Part shown: positions 60,598 to 64,000 of the stretch, piece by piece
Position numbering within the stretch: the first letter of the stretch is position 1
How the letters are laid out: every line of letters starts with the position of its first letter
From: Apostichopus japonicus
Lineage: Eukaryota; Echinodermata; Holothuroidea; Aspidochirotida; Stichopodidae
Length of the DNA stretch: 64,000 nt
NCBI RefSeq assembly: GCF_037975245.1
Contig: NC_092564.1
Span: 21,059,984-21,123,983, forward strand
Direction: 5' to 3'
Position numbers and translations under genes: made by a program
The notes under the pieces: model-generated
Databases searched by the model: none
The model's input: only the letters and a program-made list of their open reading frames with translations
What the model was told of the DNA's origin: nothing

Positions 60598-60701
60598 ACC
60601 CTCCACCACCCTATCGACACCCTCCACCACCCTATCGACACCCTCCACCACCCTATCGACACCCTCCACCACCCTATCGACACCCTCCACCACCCTATCG
60701 A
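60598..60701. repeat. 21-bp minisatellite, 5 copies
   Basis: The unit accctccaccaccctatcga plus 'c' is almost perfect. Because 21 is a multiple of 3 it opens ORFs on both strands, none credible. Confidence 0.96.
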
Positions 60702-61362
60702 GTACTTTGTTTTTATACTCTTCATTTTGTTAGCTTAATATAATTTCTTGTTAATTTTCAAGATGTCCTACTTTTCTTTACAGAAGGATGCATCTTGTTT
60801 TGCCTTGCTATCTATGCTCCTGTTTGTTGATCTGATGTCATTGTTTACAGTAATCTCTGCCTCCTGAAAGCCCAATAACGTCGAAATCCAGGTCTCACAA
60901 AAGCTAATAATTGTGTCTGAGTGATGACTGGAGCCGGATAAAATACACAAATTCCCTTTTCACAGAGGAAAGTTACCCTATACATATATTATAGATAGCA
61001 ACCTTCATTTTAAAAATAAAGCACGAATTTGTATCTTTCGTTGCTAGCTGTCAACCGAAGTCTTGCTTGTTTGTAAGCATAAAATATGACATTGTTTTGG
61101 TAAGATAAACTTAATTCGTGTCACAATTAATTTTGCACATTTTCTTCTTTTTCTACTTTGTTCTATGTCTCTTTTCATTAATGTAAAGAACAGTTTGTAA
61201 GCGGTTCAGCCGAGAAACTCCTCTTTCGGTATACGATTTAATAAACTCCAATAAGAGCCGATATCATAACTAAGTCCCTCCTCCAACTTCATATTTGTGT
61301 CGGTTTCCTTGAAGAAGGATATGCAATATGACGGTATTAAACCGGATCAAACAACGGCTTAT

Positions 61363-61452
61363 TTGCCTAAGTTCTGTAACAGAAAGGGGTTCATAAACAA
61401 CATTGACATTAATTGTTTGCCTAAGTTCTTTAACAGAAAGGGGTTCTGAAAC
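61363..61452. repeat. 54-bp tandem duplication, 1.7 copies
   Basis: The segment tttgcctaagttctgtaaca followed by 'gaaaggggttc' restarts 54 bp downstream with two substitutions. Confidence 0.9.
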
Positions 61453-61601
61453 AATGAATATCAATGTTATTTGTTACGTTCGACGGCACGCGGAGCTTAA
61501 CAAAACGGGCGTGTCATGGCACGCTAGGAACTAAAATCATGATACCTGCTTCAAGTGTTACCAGTCTTTGCATGGAAAGTTGTCAAATGAATGAATAGCA
61601 G

Positions 61602-62491
61602 CATGGGCGTCAACAGGTGGGGGACGGGGGGGGGGGGACATGTCCCCCCCCACTTTCAAAAGTGGAGGGGATATCATATCATTTGTCCCACCCACTTTTC
61701 AGAGTAGTTATTAAAAAAAATCACATGCATATGCGCGATTTTCTATTTAAGGTCAAGAAATCTGGACTCCCTGGGCCCCTTCTATCTATCACTTGCACCG
61801 TCATTTATCTCCCATTCTCCCAATATCCTAAATCTGCCCATTTAATTCGTTCGGGGGGGGGGGGGAGACCATTCGAAAGTGTATTGAATCTTGCACACAT
61901 GTTGTTTGTATGGGTTCCAAGGGATTAGGTAAGCCATACAGGTAGATGGTGATGAGTTACTATGTTCATATCACTACCTCCAGTCCCTTGGACTGCACGG
62001 ACGAATAGGGGTGTAGGGGTTAAGTAATTAAGGCTACATGTATTCGCCGGATATGGTAGATCTTTATTGTTGAGTGCCGGCTAGGCGCTACACACGCTCT
62101 GCGCGCGGTGCCTTTTTCTGATTATTATTATTAAAGTACCTGGGCACATAACAACTGACGTCTCGCACCTACATGCACTCATCCCGGAGGTGACGGCGCC
62201 ACTTTTTCAATATTTCGTTTGAGATGGACGCTGTGTAATTCGTCTCCCTTGGTGTCAGAACGGCATCTTTCTACCAGTACTTTCTGTCGGGATTTAGTTT
62301 TGTGAGACAAAATTTCTCCTCACAGATCTGGTTCTGATGTAACTAAAAACGACTCAGGAAGGCCGTCTCCTGCGATCTAGGGGGTCTTATGTACCCAAAA
62401 TTTTCTGGTACGCTACGCGCCAACCAATGGTGGCGCTCCGCTTAGATAGTATAGTGTCCCCCTCACTTTCTGAAGCCTGCTGACGCCCATG
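61602..62491 (+). mobile_element. hAT-type MITE, 890 bp
   Basis: The left end is CATGGGCGTCAACAGG and the right end, in reverse complement, is CATGGGCGTCAGCAGG (15 of 16 match). An exact 8-bp duplication AATAGCAG flanks it (61594-61601 and 62492-62499). The shared core is present in reverse orientation at 62407-62450. The middle, about 61960-62390, has a different composition and may be a further insertion. No transposase is present. Confidence 0.94.
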
Positions 62492-62499
62492 AATAGCAG

Positions 62500-62884
62500 A
62501 AGTTCAATACTAAACAAATATATATATATATATATATTATGGTAATATTGGGTAGTGGTGTTGCTATCCAGAGGTGTCAAGAGCGCTACATCGCCCGGGA
62601 CAATTATGTTAACCAAGCATCCTTTTAGCACTCTTCCATATCTCATATATTTCATGGCCCTCAAATTAATCCCAGACCGGGAGCTGTAGCCCCTGGACCC
62701 CCTCTCCTCGTGTCTAGTGGTCTCCAGGACGCGCTCCTAATGCAGCAGTATCTCAAAAAAGATTTCAAACATGAATGTCATTTAATTTCTTAAACTCACT
62801 ATAGGGAGAGCTTACCGCCCTGCAGTCAGACATCGTGCGACGTATTTTTTGTTTGACCAAAATACTGTATCTAATTCCCATTTT
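62500..62884. other. Unannotated intergenic DNA
   Basis: A short (TA)n run lies at 62520-62537. No supported gene. Confidence 0.3.
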
Positions 62885-62985
62885 GGTTTCCCGAAAAGGA
62901 ACACTATGGAGTCACTCTTACCGACCTTGCAAAATTGCGAGGGGGGAGGGGCTGATACTATTACGTGGTTAGATTCGTCCAACAC
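62885..62985 (+). repeat. Second copy of the 'actatggagtcactc' interspersed repeat
   Basis: It matches 22700-22850 in order: 'ggtttcccgaaaaggaacac', 'tatggagtcactcttaccga' and 'gttagattcgtccaaca'. The internal 'cgcggattgcaaag' tandem present in the other copy is missing here. Confidence 0.7.
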
Positions 62986-63139
62986 GGCAACATACGTTGT
63001 ACACAACAAGAAACGCTGTACTCAAAGCCGAAGACTTTGTTGTTTGGCCAGGCGACGAGGGACCGTCAATTCTCAGAAAGGTTGCTAATACTGTCAGCAC
63101 TGTTAGAAAACAATTCAACAGAGACGTCTTGAAAGTGAA

Positions 63140-63275
63140 CAGCGCCGTCAGCATCAAAGGAGACAATAACATCAAAGGAGACAACAGCAACAAAGTAGAC
63201 AACAACGTTGAAGGGAGACAACAACATGAAAGAAGACAACAACATAAAACGGCAGACAACATAAAAGTAAACAAC
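63140..63275 (+). repeat. Degenerate 15-18-bp 'gacaacaacat' repeat
   Basis: About eight blocks of the form 'aaaggagacaacaacat' lie inside an open frame (62997-63410). The frame reads as an Asn/Lys/Asp/Gln-rich stretch (IKGDNNIKGDNSNKVDNN). A non-repetitive lead (EDFVVWPGDEGPSILRKVAN) precedes it, but no domain or splice evidence supports a gene. Confidence 0.6.
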
Positions 63276-63410
63276 ATAATACATTGCACTTTCGGCGTTC
63301 CATACTTCAATGCCGCCCCTATTCTCCTTTCGGGGGAATCATTTCATACTGTAGTTCTGATTCTAGTTTTATCTGGAAAACCCGAGCTACCAACAACATG
63401 CATGCAGTGA

Positions 63411-64000
63411 CTGGATATATTAATTGAGTTACGATTAACCGTTTAAGCCAAGTGAGATGTCGTGAAGCAACTTTTTGCGCCCTTTCTATGATTTTCCAAC
63501 CTCATTGACCCCACGATGCCATAACGACATACGGTACATAACTAGCTTATATATTCCAATCTAACTTCAACTGATGGAGTAACAGTCGAAAAATTTACAA
63601 CTTTGAACGTTGTTTTTTCTCGAAGATATTTTCCGTTAGGTTCACAATAAACCCCGCCCATAAAATGAATATTTAAATTATATGGACGTCATTGAATAAC
63701 GAGGTAAATAAATTTCACTTGTACACCAACATGTACTACGGCACCATGCTTTATTTGTGTATATTGTGTATGGATGTAGTACCGACGCGACTTTTTCGGA
63801 TTGCTGGGAATGAATTTATTTTAGGCAAAGGCTCATAAATAAACACGTTAGCTATTCACTGATTGGTTGAATTCAAACTATAGTGGATATGTGGAACTGC
63901 GTGCGACTATAGGAATTCGCCGGAAGACACTCTGATCATTATCTGCATAAATCCTTAATTACTCTCCAATTAATGCTCTTGGCAGGAAAACAATTTGGCT
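63411..64000. other. Unannotated end of window
   Basis: AT-rich, with no repeat, RNA gene or coding feature seen. Confidence 0.3.

Noticed and set aside
371-60701. CRISPR array interpretation of the tandem repeats
   Set aside because: The repeats are contiguous without unique spacers, there are no cas-like genes, and the DNA is clearly eukaryotic.
62997-63410. 137-codon Asn/Lys/Gln-rich ORF
   Set aside because: Mostly a degenerate 'gacaacaacat' repeat, and its start overlaps an interspersed repeat end.

Overview
This is a gene-poor window of metazoan nuclear DNA with GT-AG introns, long AT-rich intergenic stretches and many small DNA transposons and minisatellites. Nothing bacterial, viral or organellar is seen. 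The style suggests a marine invertebrate: frequent taggcct motifs, hAT-type miniature elements with poly-G tracts, and a secreted two-domain Kazal inhibitor. An echinoderm-like deuterostome is one guess, but the sequence does not prove the taxon.

Layout. (1) 1-9345, plus strand: the 3' end of a nuclear receptor gene. Two exons (4207-4332 and 8898-9109) join in phase and encode ligand-binding-domain helices from about H4 to H10/11. The stop comes before any recognisable AF-2 helix 12. (2) 9345-17800: CpG-poor DNA with no gene I can support. (3) 18-33 kb: a repeat zone with hAT-type MITEs at 18374, 24999 and 29159, an element with a 9-bp target duplication nested in the second, a 160-bp tandem array and other interspersed repeats. 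(4) 35688-36070, minus strand: the last coding exon of an unidentified single-pass membrane protein. (5) 36-48 kb: transposon-dense DNA in which elements are nested in each other and in a 46-bp minisatellite. Most boundaries are fixed by terminal inverted repeats plus 8-bp target duplications. (6) 49632-52315: a 2.7-kb array of a 27-bp unit with higher-order structure. (7) 54708-59252, plus strand: a complete four-exon gene for a secreted protein with two Kazal domains (TATA box, signal peptide, two phase 1-1 domain exons, poly(A) signal). Its second intron is about 60 percent nested transposon. (8) 59.3-64 kb: minisatellites, one more MITE and unannotated sequence.

The three genes are unrelated in function and form no cluster. 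The most unusual signal is the transposon community. At least nine hAT-like elements with different interiors share a CAxxGGCGTAG-type terminus and 8-bp duplications. Many also carry a conserved core of about 45 bp that contains a GC-rich stem-loop. Splice sites, phases and repeat boundaries were read by eye. Family names rest on recalled motif patterns, not on database searches.
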